Shown in pieces: positions 43,357 through 51,868 of a stretch of 64,000 nucleotides of DNA. The stretch's first letter is position 1. Each line of letters begins with the position of its first letter. Source of the DNA: Reichenbachiella faecimaris (lineage in GTDB: Bacteria > Bacteroidota > Bacteroidia > Cytophagales > Cyclobacteriaceae); contig NZ_FWYF01000005.1 of assembly GCF_900176375.1 (NCBI RefSeq), forward strand, positions 62,001-126,000, given 5' to 3'. Made by a program: the position numbers and the translations under genes. The notes beneath the pieces were generated by a model. The model was given only the letters and a program-made list of their open reading frames with translations, did no database searches and was not told where the DNA came from.

Positions 43357-43764
43357 ATGGCATATAAAACGAGCGAGATCCTTAATTTGATCCATGATCC
43401 TGCAATTAGATACCAAAAGGCTCATGAGGGTATTACCAAATTAGATTTTTTGGCAGTAGTGTCTATGACAGGCATGAATTTGAAGGAATTTTCTAATTTA
43501 CTGCCAGTAACTAGACGAACCCTAGAAAAAGTAAAGGACAAAGAACTCATTAATGCATCAGTAAGTGATCGAATCTTACAAATTGCGGCTTTGTATCAAT
43601 ATGGAGAGGAGGTGCTAGGAAGTATCCCAGCCTTTCAGTCATGGCTCAAATCTGACCTATTGGCCCTGGCAAATAAAAAACCTTATGACTTTTTAAGTAA
43701 TAGTACAGGTTTATCTCTGGTAGAGGATTTACTTGGCCGCATAGAACACGGCGTTTATTCATGA
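43357..43764 (+). CDS. Xre/MbcA/ParS-type antitoxin
   Basis: 135 residues from ATG 43357. An earlier start at 43285 overlaps the lipoprotein gene and would read through the palindromes, so it is rejected. The N-terminal part carries a helix-turn-helix-like segment (FLAVVSMTGMNLKEFSNLL, VTRRTLEKV). The C-terminal part is the MbcA/ParS toxin-binding domain (FQSWLKSDLLALANKKPYDF, then STGLSLVEDLLGRIEHGVYS). It neutralises the RES toxin that follows with an ATGA overlap and probably represses the operon. Confidence 0.92.
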   Translation: MAYKTSEILNLIHDPAIRYQKAHEGITKLDFLAVVSMTGMNLKEFSNLLPVTRRTLEKVKDKELINASVSDRILQIAALYQYGEEVLGSIPAFQSWLKSDLLALANKKPYDFLSNSTGLSLVEDLLGRIEHGVYS

Positions 43765-44210
43765 TTTTTTTTCGGATCACGACCAAACCATATATTCATG
43801 ATTTGTCTGGGACGGGTGCTATGCGCTATGGCGGAAGGTGGAACCCTAAGGGTCGAAGAATGCTATATACCTCTGAGAGTCTTTCCCTGGCTATGTTAGA
43901 AGTAATGGCGAATAGTAGTTCAAATCAAATAGGTAAAGGATTTTATTGTACAGAATTGGAATTGCCCGATCAGTATAATGTCGGAGAACTTACCGTCTTA
44001 CCCAAAGGTTGGAACAGTTACCCTTTTTCGAATTTGACCATTGATGCAGGGAGGCAATTTTTAGACGGAGGAGGGTTGTGTTTGAAGGTGCCTAGTTCTA
44101 TTGTTTCCTCAGAATCTAATTTTTTGCTGAACCCTTTGCATGATCACTTTCATCACCTGAAGATAAATGAGGTCAAACCCTTGTTGTTTGATCAAAGACT
44201 TTGGAATTAA
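43761..44210 (+). CDS. RES-domain NAD-degrading toxin
   Basis: 149 residues. RES family: the Arg-Gly pattern RYGGRWNPKGRRMLYTSES near 23-41 with the conserved Arg (the Glu expected nearby is in LAMLEV), and the late NFLLNPLHDHFHHL segment with the conserved Ser/Asn region. RES toxins (for example MbcT) are NAD+ phosphorylases or hydrolases that arrest growth. Coupled to the antitoxin by a 4-base overlap. Confidence 0.93.
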   Translation: MIFFRITTKPYIHDLSGTGAMRYGGRWNPKGRRMLYTSESLSLAMLEVMANSSSNQIGKGFYCTELELPDQYNVGELTVLPKGWNSYPFSNLTIDAGRQFLDGGGLCLKVPSSIVSSESNFLLNPLHDHFHHLKINEVKPLLFDQRLWN

Positions 44211-44269
44211 TCAATAAAACGTAAACTTCTTTGAGATAACTTTATTCTTATAATAATGAAGCAACTATT

Positions 44270-44884
44270 TTGATAGCTTATCTAATTGGCCTTTCAGCAG
44301 GCCTTGTTCCAGCACTTTCTACAGGTCCTGTATTTCTTACACTCGTACAGCATGCCATTGATCATGGGTTTAGAAAGGCGGTTTATTTTATCGCAGGTGT
44401 AGCCCTGACAGATACGTCTATTATCCTCTTGACTTGGCTTGGACTGAGTCAAATCTCGGGAGGCAGTGAACCTCCTGCCCAGTTATCTATAGGCGGAGGG
44501 ATTCTCCTTATCCTATTTGGGCTAATTTTTATATTCAAAAAGGAATCTGAACAGCAACCAGTCGAGACCTCGTCAACTCATTTACAAAAGTTTGGTTTGT
44601 TTACTCAAGCCATTATGCTCAATGCCATCAACCCCATCATTTGGGGTTTTTGGGCAGCTATCTCCAATTACGCGATTGCTGAATTTAATGATACCACTAG
44701 CGAGTTGTTGTTTTTTGCAGGTGTATTGAATATGGTTTGGATCACAGATGTACTGAAGGCTTATTATGCGCAGAATCTGAACAAGTACCTGAATGAAAGG
44801 TTCAAAAAATACCTTCGCATAGGTATTGGCTTGGTGCTGGCTGTCCTTGGCGCTAAGTTGCTGGTGGAGTATTATTTGATGTGA
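44270..44884 (+). CDS. LysE-family amino acid exporter
   Basis: 204 residues with six membrane helices; LysE signature STGPVFLTLVQHAIDHGFRK near 17-36 and LNAINPIIWGFW near 121-132. The start is a TTG at 44270, because the only nearby ATG is followed at once by a stop in its frame. It probably exports an amino acid or related metabolite. It is the last gene before the AT-rich cassette. Confidence 0.88.
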   Translation: MIAYLIGLSAGLVPALSTGPVFLTLVQHAIDHGFRKAVYFIAGVALTDTSIILLTWLGLSQISGGSEPPAQLSIGGGILLILFGLIFIFKKESEQQPVETSSTHLQKFGLFTQAIMLNAINPIIWGFWAAISNYAIAEFNDTTSELLFFAGVLNMVWITDVLKAYYAQNLNKYLNERFKKYLRIGIGLVLAVLGAKLLVEYYLM

Positions 44885-44890
44885 CGGCTC

Positions 44891-45001
44891 GTGTATGGTG
44901 TCGTAGCGGATTACGTGAGCTTTAACTTTCAGAACAGCACCGAAATACGGGCGAGTGACAAAGCTCAAAACACCACCAAAACCCGCTATGCATTATACAT
45001 A
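44891..45001. repeat. Large imperfect hairpin at the left edge of the cassette (attC-like)
   Basis: GTGTATGGTGTCGTAGCGG (44891-44909) pairs imperfectly with CCGCTATGCATTATACAT (44983-45000), and GAGCTTT (44917-44923) pairs perfectly with AAAGCTC (44960-44966). The result is a stem about 110 bases long. Elements of this kind, with a CGCTATGCATTATA core, recur beside accessory genes in Bacteroidota as far as I remember, and they resemble integron attC sites in shape. Confidence 0.5.
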
Positions 45002-45003
45002 TT

Positions 45004-45013
45004 GTTGTGCGGT
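45004..45013. repeat. Inverted repeat, left copy, of the cassette
   Basis: GTTGTGCGGT here matches ACCGCACAAC at 48366-48375 as a perfect 10-bp inverted repeat about 3.35 kb apart, enclosing the large AT-rich gene. A 9-bp direct copy (TTGTGCGGT) occurs again at 45069-45077. Confidence 0.6.
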
Positions 45014-45111
45014 CGTACTTTTTCTTCTGTCAGCTTTGGCAAAGACATACTTATTGACAAGTATTGGATTGTGCGGTTGGCTTTTTCAAGCGACTTGGCA
45101 ATGTGTATGGC

Positions 45112-45123
45112 TTTATGCGTTGG
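45112..45123. repeat. Direct repeat, left copy, overlapping the stop codon of the ATPase gene
   Basis: TTTATGCGTTGG is repeated exactly at 48302-48313, 3190 bases away, in the same direction. On the minus strand it contains the TAA stop of the large gene (45113-45115). Stop codons inside recombination sites are typical of integron gene cassettes, so this may mark the cassette joint. Confidence 0.55.
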
Positions 45124-48100
45124 CATTTTGTAAAATTGGTTCTATTAATTTGATTAAATTGTCTATTAAGTTATCTAATGATTCTCCTGTTCTTACTATA
45201 GGTTGTGGAATTGTTCCACGATAATCTCCACTTAGAGATATTTCATTTTCAATGTCTTTAACAGAAAGGACACCATCTAAAATTGGTTTAAGTCTACTCC
45301 CAATATCATTTAAAACTTGAATCCGATTAATTATTTCTTGAATATTTGAAACACTGTATCTTTCCTTTTCTCCTATTTTATAATTACACATATCCACGCA
45401 ACATAAAGAGTAATTGTCTTTATTCTGAACTGCATTTTTCATTTGAAGAGGACTCATTGTAATTGAATTTCTACTATCCCAACGTGATTTAACTTCAATA
45501 TAATAAAGTATTGAGTTGTTGTGTTTTACTACAATGTCTTGTCCGCCTTGTTCATCACGAACTTTAATTTGAAAATCTTCTAACTCGATGCCAATTTTAT
45601 CCCTTATTAACTTTTCTATATGTGTACCAATTGTGTGCTTGAATTGAAAATCTGCTTTTTCTCGATTTTCTTCTTCTAAGGCTATTTTACCTAAATTAAT
45701 AATACGTTCTAAATCCGCGTCTCTTGATAATTCACCTAATAATGCAATATGCTTAGATTCTAATCCAATAATAGAAAAAAGGTCATTTTTTGTTTCAGTA
45801 TTTGAAATTCGAGCCATCATTATCGTGGCTTTTTTTTCTTCAATAAATGGAAAATACTTTGACCATTTGTTATCATCGGATATTTTTTTAATTATCCAAA
45901 GAATGTCCTTTTTATAAGGATGTTTATTAATCTCGGTATATGACATTGCATCTTGAAAAACTTTATCAATGCTGTCACCAAGATTTTTAGAATATTTGGT
46001 GTCGTTATCCTTTAAATATTTAGAGAAACCTGAAAGAATTAATGTACTTCTGACTTTTTTTTGAGGTTGAGTAATCCTATCAAACAAATCCTTTAATTCA
46101 TCAGAAATATCTCCATCTTTTTTCAATTCACTTGGTTCGCACAATTTAAAAAGTTGATTAGGGAATATTGGATGTGTTTTAACAATATCACCATATTCAT
46201 AATAGCTGTGAATTATTGATAATACGTTACTTAAAAAAGTTGAATTTGATTCTACCCAAGACTCATCTTTAGTATTTAGTTCCCAAATAAAATTTCTAAG
46301 AAGGCATTTTATAGGCGTTAGCCATTCAATTTCTTGATTTGCAACTGTTGGTAAACTTATAAATGAAGAATCAACACTATAGTACTCGCAAATCTGTTTT
46401 ATTAGAACTCCTCTTGTACCTGTATTATCAGTTGCAGGAAAGATCCGACAATATAAAATTAAAGCCTGTAAAGTGTCTTGCTCCAAAACCGAACCTTCCT
46501 TAATCGTCTTATTGAGTTCCGAAATTTGTGAATTAATATCTTTTGAAAAATGTTTTCTGTCGTATGGTTCAAAACCAAGGTTTAGTTCAAATCCTGATTT
46601 AATATATCGCTTTGGAATTTCTGGAACTATTGTGTCAGCAACTTCAATAAGTATTTCATCAATGTTATTAGTTGAGTTTAGCTGAGATAAAAGCCTAAAT
46701 TCATTTTTAATATTAGGCAATATTTTATGTTGATTAAAAACTTTACTAAAAGAGTATTTGATAAGATACTCATAGAATTTTTGTAATTGAATAGTGTCTT
46801 GATAGAAATCTAATGTTAAAGTCTTTTCAATTTCATTAACAATATCTTCTACTGTTATATATGAGATGTTTTCGTCTTCCCAAAAAGAAATGTTTTTTGT
46901 CCAACTACGAGCTATTTGCTTTTTTGGAATATTTTTCCAGAAAAGATTTGTAATAAAATAAACAGAATCGTAATAGTCTTCATCTAACAGTAATTCACTT
47001 GACAAGAAATTAACTTCATTTGCGTTTAACCTTTCTTCATCAGTTTCAACAATAGGGAATCCTTTGAATTTTTCAACCCATTTTTTTTTTAATCCAATAA
47101 AATATTCAGATAAATGAGTATTTGAAGTTCCTGTGTTGAAATTTATATATCCTAATAATTTAGGGTTTTCAATTTCTAATGCATATTTCTCGACAAATTC
47201 AAAAATTAGCGCAGAAGCTTTCTCAATTATACTCCTGTTATTTTTCTCTTTTTCCTGAACTTGTTCATTTTTACTCCTTAAATGAATTCCATCTCTTGGT
47301 TCTGTTGGTGCAAATTGTTTTGAATGAATCAAATAGTTAAAACCAAAATTTTCAGTACCTATTAAGGGGTAGTAAAGAAATAATTTTGAAAGATACTTAT
47401 CTAACTTTACTGCTTTGTTTTTCTCTGATAATGGAAGTACTACAACCAAGTCTTCTACTTCGGAAACTAAAGAAAATATTTTTTTAATGTTTTGATTAAT
47501 ATGAATTATTGAAGTTGTAATATTATCACCATTACTGGTTTCTCCTTTGCGATAAATAGTTTCTGTCCCGTTTATGTCATATACTTTTACCTTATTAAGT
47601 TTTTTGTTAATCCTCATTACATAAGGAAGAATGACTATTAAGCTATCAATTGCTTTAATTATATTTTGCTGCTCAAGAGGACTTGCTGCTTTATAATAAA
47701 ATGATGTATATGTATTACATTCAGTCTTTAATTCTCCATACTCAATTAGGTCAAAAACTTTTTGCTGTTGAGCAATGATTTTATCGATTAAATCATCTGG
47801 TTTTTGAATTATTCTGTCTATCTCAAAATTCTGGATAGGTATAAAATAATCACCTTCTTTTAATGAGCCTGAAACCAATATCTTTTTTCCAAAAGAATGT
47901 GTTGTTATAAATCCTGTTCCATATTGACCAACTTCGTCATTGTTATTTTCCGAACTCTTTGAACTAACTTGCTTTATTAAGCATCTTAATGTTTTAGATG
48001 TAAAAGGAAGTCCATTGTGCTTAAATATAATCCCATCATCTCTCTGCTCTATAATTATCTCACAATTTTCTGATAAATCAATCGCATTTTGAAAAAGTTC

Positions 48101-48250
48101 CCATACAGCTCTTCTCGAATGACTTTCCTCCAGTTTTTCAAAACCTTGAATTAATTTATCAGCGTGCTGTTTCATATCCTCACGCTTTGATTCGTTTTCG
48201 TCTCTTTTTCGTACTAATTTTCGATTTATAATATTCTCGCTATTTGTCAT
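45113..48250 (-). CDS. GHKL/Hsp90-like ATPase with C-terminal nuclease-like (DUF3883-like) domain
   Basis: 1045 residues. The N-terminal GHKL ATPase fold has the N box VWELFQNAID at 49-58 (Glu51, Asn55, Asp58), an FKHNGLPF box at 77-84 (HNG in place of the usual DxG) and a GQYGTGF glycine loop at 108-114. This is the sacsin/Hsp90-like branch. A helical middle of about 700 residues shows no motif I know. Residues about 880-960 have GGQDIVV (Asp905) and YYIEVKS (Glu919, Lys921), a D-x(13)-E-x-K pattern as in PD-(D/E)XK nucleases, in a DUF3883-like context. No signal or membrane segment. It is rich in Ile, Asn and Lys and clearly more AT-rich than its neighbours, and lies between repeats, so it was probably acquired. 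GHKL ATPases have precedent in restriction-like systems; a defence role is inference. Confidence 0.85.
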   Translation of the reverse strand: MTNSENIINRKLVRKRDENESKREDMKQHADKLIQGFEKLEESHSRRAVWELFQNAIDLSENCEIIIEQRDDGIIFKHNGLPFTSKTLRCLIKQVSSKSSENNNDEVGQYGTGFITTHSFGKKILVSGSLKEGDYFIPIQNFEIDRIIQKPDDLIDKIIAQQQKVFDLIEYGELKTECNTYTSFYYKAASPLEQQNIIKAIDSLIVILPYVMRINKKLNKVKVYDINGTETIYRKGETSNGDNITTSIIHINQNIKKIFSLVSEVEDLVVVLPLSEKNKAVKLDKYLSKLFLYYPLIGTENFGFNYLIHSKQFAPTEPRDGIHLRSKNEQVQEKEKNNRSIIEKASALIFEFVEKYALEIENPKLLGYINFNTGTSNTHLSEYFIGLKKKWVEKFKGFPIVETDEERLNANEVNFLSSELLLDEDYYDSVYFITNLFWKNIPKKQIARSWTKNISFWEDENISYITVEDIVNEIEKTLTLDFYQDTIQLQKFYEYLIKYSFSKVFNQHKILPNIKNEFRLLSQLNSTNNIDEILIEVADTIVPEIPKRYIKSGFELNLGFEPYDRKHFSKDINSQISELNKTIKEGSVLEQDTLQALILYCRIFPATDNTGTRGVLIKQICEYYSVDSSFISLPTVANQEIEWLTPIKCLLRNFIWELNTKDESWVESNSTFLSNVLSIIHSYYEYGDIVKTHPIFPNQLFKLCEPSELKKDGDISDELKDLFDRITQPQKKVRSTLILSGFSKYLKDNDTKYSKNLGDSIDKVFQDAMSYTEINKHPYKKDILWIIKKISDDNKWSKYFPFIEEKKATIMMARISNTETKNDLFSIIGLESKHIALLGELSRDADLERIINLGKIALEEENREKADFQFKHTIGTHIEKLIRDKIGIELEDFQIKVRDEQGGQDIVVKHNNSILYYIEVKSRWDSRNSITMSPLQMKNAVQNKDNYSLCCVDMCNYKIGEKERYSVSNIQEIINRIQVLNDIGSRLKPILDGVLSVKDIENEISLSGDYRGTIPQPIVRTGESLDNLIDNLIKLIEPILQNANA

Positions 48251-48284
48251 TTCAATTTATATGTTTTGTTTGAGCGTTGGTAAA

Positions 48285-48346
48285 AACAGCTCTTTTGGTT
48301 TTTTATGCGTTGGTTTCTGGGGTCGGCAAAAACCAAATGTGCTGTT
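48285..48346. repeat. Long hairpin upstream of the ATPase gene, right edge of the cassette
   Basis: Arms at 48285-48303 and 48328-48346 are 19 bases each and pair at 17 of 19 positions (AACAGC and TTTGGTTTTT blocks intact). The 24-base loop holds most of the second TTTATGCGTTGG copy. It lies 35 bases upstream of the start codon of the large minus-strand gene, inside its leader or promoter region. Confidence 0.65.
48302..48313. repeat. Direct repeat, right copy
   Basis: TTTATGCGTTGG, exact copy of 45112-45123, here in the loop of the hairpin at 48285-48346. A related GCGTTGG also occurs at 48274-48280. Confidence 0.55.
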
Positions 48347-48365
48347 TGTGCGTGGGCTTTAGTAT

Positions 48366-48375
48366 ACCGCACAAC
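48366..48375. repeat. Inverted repeat, right copy, of the cassette
   Basis: ACCGCACAAC, reverse complement of GTTGTGCGGT at 45004-45013. It marks the right outer limit of the AT-rich cassette. The rest of the stretch up to the uvrB stop (48376-48549) shows only a 12-bp palindrome TTAAACGTTTAA (48423-48434) and no gene. Confidence 0.6.
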
Positions 48376-48549
48376 GTAGTGATATGTAGACAAAGGTGAC
48401 TATATATCTATTATGTATGTATTTAAACGTTTAATAATACGTTTCTCTCAGAAGTGCTGCGAAGTAATGTTAGGATTTTTCAGGGAAAGATCAAAACACC
48501 GTGCATTTGTCTCTCTGGCATGAAAGAAGTAGAAAGTATAAAAGATAAG

Positions 48550-50574
48550 TTACTTTTCAGCGCTGAGCTTTTCCAAAGCCAACATCTCATCTCTCAATCT
48601 GGCCGCTTCCATGAAGTCCAAATCCTTGGCAGCTTTTTCCATGGATTTTTTGGTCTTTTCGATCATCTTCTCGATACCTGCTTTGTCCATGTAGGCTACT
48701 ACAGGATCTGCAGCAATGTTCGTTTCTTCACTTTCTATGTACGGCTTTGGAGTCGTTTGTTTCTTGGAGTCGGCCACGGAGGTTTGGCCCATGATGGATT
48801 CTTTAGACTTTTTCACTGTGGTTGGGGTAATGCCATGTTTGGTATTGTATTCCATCTGGATGGCACGCCTTCTGTTGGTTTCATCTATCGCCATTTGCAT
48901 GGAGCCAGTGACTTTGTCCGCATACATGATCACCATGCCTTTTTCATTTCTTGCGGCACGACCTATGGTTTGCACCAGAGATCTTTCGTTTCTCAAGAAT
49001 CCTTCCTTATCTGCATCAATGATCGCCACTAAAGATACCTCTGGTAAATCCAATCCTTCTCTCAGTAGATTTACACCGACCAATACATCAAAGACTCCCA
49101 AACGTAATTCTCTAAGAATTTCCACGCGATCGAGCGTATCCACTTCAGAGTGAATGTATCTGGTCTTTACTCCCGCATTGATGAGATATTTGGAGAGTTC
49201 TTCTGCCATCCTTTTGGTTAGTGTAGTCACCAAAACTCTTTCATCTAATTGGACTCTTTCTTCGATTTCATCCATCAGATCATCTATCTGATTGAGACTT
49301 GGCCGAACCTCAATAATTGGATCAAGAAGTCCGGTTGGTCGAATGACCTGTTCTACCACCACACCTTCAGACTTTCTGAGTTCGTAGTCACCGGGCGTTG
49401 CGCTCACATAAACGCTTTGGCCTACCATGCCTTCAAACTCATCAAAGGTGAGTGGACGATTGTCCATCGCGGAGGGTAGCCTGAATCCGTGATCTACCAG
49501 ATTTACTTTTCGAGCTCTGTCACCTCCCCACATGGCACGTACCTGTGGAAGGGTCACGTGACTTTCGTCAATGATCATCAGAAAGTCGTCTGGGAAATAG
49601 TCTAATAAACAGAAGGGGCGTGCCCCTTTTTCTCTTCTGTCGAAATAGCGAGAGTAGTTTTCTACGCCAGAACAATAGCCTAATTCTCTCATCATCTCTA
49701 TGTCGAATTCAGTACGTTCTTTTAGCCTCTTTGCTTCCAAAAATCTTCGTTCTTCTTCAAAATATTGCACTTGAAGCACCATGTCATCCTGAATCTGATT
49801 GATGGCCTGGTGAAGTAAGTCCTTGCCTGTCACGAACAGATTGGCAGGGAAGATAGTTACGATCTTTTCGTCTGATAACTTTTTACCTGTATAGGGATCA
49901 ATGCGCTGAATGGTTTCTATTTCATCTCCCCAGAAGATGATTCTATAAGCAAAGTCACCATAGGCAATGAAGATGTCTACAGTATCTCCTTTGACTCGGA
50001 AGTTGCCTCGTTTGAAATCAGCTTCTGTTCTGCTATAGAGGATATCCACAAACTTGAAGAGCAACTGGTTTCTGGTGATTTGCTGACCCACTTCCAACGT
50101 GACGATATTCTTACCAAACTCTTCTGGATTACCAATACCGTAAATGCAAGAAACGGATGCGACTACTATAACGTCCCTTCGGCCAGTCAGTAGGGAGGAA
50201 GTTGCTGCCAAACGCAGTTTTTCGATTTCTTCATTGATACTTAAGTCTTTCTCAATGTACAGTCCTGTAGTCGGCAAGAAGGCTTCTGGCTGGTAGTAAT
50301 CATAGTAACTAATAAAGTACTCCACTGCATTCTCAGGGAAGAACTGCTTCAGCTCACCATATAGTTGAGCGGCCAAAGTTTTGTTGTGACAGAGTACCAA
50401 AGCAGGCCTATTGGTATCGGCAATCACGTTGGCCATGGTGAAGGTTTTCCCTGACCCCGTGACACCAAGTAGGACTTGAGATGGCTCTCCATTATTCAGT
50501 CCTTCAGTGAGTTCGGCAATGGCTTGAGGTTGGTCTCCAGTAGGGACGTATTCTGAAGTGAGTTTGAAATCCAT
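48550..50574 (-). CDS. uvrB: Excinuclease ABC subunit B, UvrB
   Basis: 674 residues, normal length. Damage-verifying helicase-like subunit of nucleotide excision repair. Walker [11 protein letters not shown] ends at residues 43-44, the DNA-gripping beta-hairpin is in [20 protein letters not shown] (about 91-110), DESHVTLPQ is Walker B, and RAARNEKG is motif VI. A C-terminal UVR motif ([15 protein letters not shown]) binds UvrA/UvrC. It is the first housekeeping gene after the cassette. Confidence 0.98.
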   Translation of the reverse strand: MDFKLTSEYVPTGDQPQAIAELTEGLNNGEPSQVLLGVTGSGKTFTMANVIADTNRPALVLCHNKTLAAQLYGELKQFFPENAVEYFISYYDYYQPEAFLPTTGLYIEKDLSINEEIEKLRLAATSSLLTGRRDVIVVASVSCIYGIGNPEEFGKNIVTLEVGQQITRNQLLFKFVDILYSRTEADFKRGNFRVKGDTVDIFIAYGDFAYRIIFWGDEIETIQRIDPYTGKKLSDEKIVTIFPANLFVTGKDLLHQAINQIQDDMVLQVQYFEEERRFLEAKRLKERTEFDIEMMRELGYCSGVENYSRYFDRREKGARPFCLLDYFPDDFLMIIDESHVTLPQVRAMWGGDRARKVNLVDHGFRLPSAMDNRPLTFDEFEGMVGQSVYVSATPGDYELRKSEGVVVEQVIRPTGLLDPIIEVRPSLNQIDDLMDEIEERVQLDERVLVTTLTKRMAEELSKYLINAGVKTRYIHSEVDTLDRVEILRELRLGVFDVLVGVNLLREGLDLPEVSLVAIIDADKEGFLRNERSLVQTIGRAARNEKGMVIMYADKVTGSMQMAIDETNRRRAIQMEYNTKHGITPTTVKKSKESIMGQTSVADSKKQTTPKPYIESEETNIAADPVVAYMDKAGIEKMIEKTKKSMEKAAKDLDFMEAARLRDEMLALEKLSAEK

Positions 50575-50661
50575 AGGCGTAAATATCGACTAGTCTATAC
50601 GGATGAACAAATCAAAAGTGGCACTATTCAATAATTAAGAATAGATGAATATGTGTTTTAG

Positions 50662-51816
50662 TTATTTTGACTTGAGAATGGCAACCAGAGGGATTAATAA
50701 TAGTGGAATCGTCGTGAGCAACATAGTCTCCCATCCCAGTGCATGCACAACAAACCCTGCAGACAAGGCGGCTGTAGCTTGTGTACCAAAGATCATGAAT
50801 TCGTTCAATGCCTGCACTTTGAAACGTTCATGGTCTGTGTAAGCTTGCGGCAGCAGGGTGGTGCCTCCTATGAATAGAAAATTCCAGCCAATGCCCAGAA
50901 GTACGAGCGAACCCCAATAGTGTCCTACGTGATGTCCAGAATAGGCGATGCCTAAGCAGATGGCAAATGCCAGAATGCCTATGAGCATCATAGATTTAAT
51001 TCCAATTTTTTTGATAATCCATGCCGTGATCAAACTTGGTAAAAACATGGCTACAATATGACTTTGAATGACCCATTTGGTATCCTCAAGCGAATGCCCA
51101 TCCATGACATGCATGCTCACTGGGGTGGCCGTCATAATGAAACTCATCACAGCATATCCCATCATAGCGCAAAGCACAGCTGTCCAAAAAATGGGCTGTT
51201 TGATGATAACTGAAAGAGGGCGTCCTTGAACAGCTTGTTTCTGAGTAGTAGGTTTTACATTTTGAAAAAAGGAAATGATCGCAAAGCCCAAAACAAATAG
51301 AACAGCTAGTAGAACGAACGACCCAGTAAAGGGGTATTCGAACAAGTTTCTGCCCTTGACGGCAATCTCAGGGCCTACAAATGCCGCAACAATACCCCCT
51401 AAAAGCACAGTGGAAGCAGCATCTGGAATCTGCTCAGGGTTTACACTTTCCATGGCGGCAAATCGAAATTGATTCAGCGAAGCAGTTGAAACACCAAAAA
51501 GAGCCAGGCTGGTACAGAACAAATAGAAGGATTGGATATGAATGCTGTAAGCTGCTAGCAGGGAAATAAAAACAGAGTATGCTATGATGGACAAAAAGGT
51601 CTTTTTTCTCCCTAATTTTCTCATGAGCAGTGCTACAGGTATCGTAGCGAATGCCGTACCCACAATAATGGCAGCAACTGGCAAAGTGGCCAGATTGGGG
51701 GAAGGAGCAAGGGTATTGCCCACCAATCCACCAACAAAAACTACAAGCGAACTGGCAGACATCATGAGCGCCAAACCCAGAGCCAGTACCCAGACATTTT
51801 TTGGAAGTGATAGCAT
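50662..51816 (-). CDS. Major facilitator superfamily transporter
   Basis: 384 residues with about twelve hydrophobic segments. The MFS loop between helices 2 and 3 reads LMRKLGRKKTFL near 63-74, a version of the G-x-x-x-D/R-R-x-G-R-K/R motif. A paired segment appears after helix 8. Substrate unknown; the family covers drugs, sugars and metabolites. Stands alone with gaps on both sides. Confidence 0.9.
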   Translation of the reverse strand: MLSLPKNVWVLALGLALMMSASSLVVFVGGLVGNTLAPSPNLATLPVAAIIVGTAFATIPVALLMRKLGRKKTFLSIIAYSVFISLLAAYSIHIQSFYLFCTSLALFGVSTASLNQFRFAAMESVNPEQIPDAASTVLLGGIVAAFVGPEIAVKGRNLFEYPFTGSFVLLAVLFVLGFAIISFFQNVKPTTQKQAVQGRPLSVIIKQPIFWTAVLCAMMGYAVMSFIMTATPVSMHVMDGHSLEDTKWVIQSHIVAMFLPSLITAWIIKKIGIKSMMLIGILAFAICLGIAYSGHHVGHYWGSLVLLGIGWNFLFIGGTTLLPQAYTDHERFKVQALNEFMIFGTQATAALSAGFVVHALGWETMLLTTIPLLLIPLVAILKSK

Positions 51817-51868
51817 GAAAAATAATTAAGTCAAGGTAGGAGATACGTGTGCCAGAGGAGAAAGATGG

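Noticed and set aside
44891-45224. Two overlapping plus-strand open frames of 80-90 codons between lysE and the ATPase gene
   Set aside because: They cover the hairpin and repeat DNA and the 3' end of the large gene on the other strand; composition is that of non-coding repeat.
48423-48434. 12-bp palindrome TTAAACGTTTAA after the cassette
   Set aside because: AT-rich palindromes of this length are expected by chance here, and it has no clear relation to a promoter or gene.
48454-49032. 192-codon plus-strand open frame
   Set aside because: It lies antisense to the 3' part of uvrB and shows no family motif.
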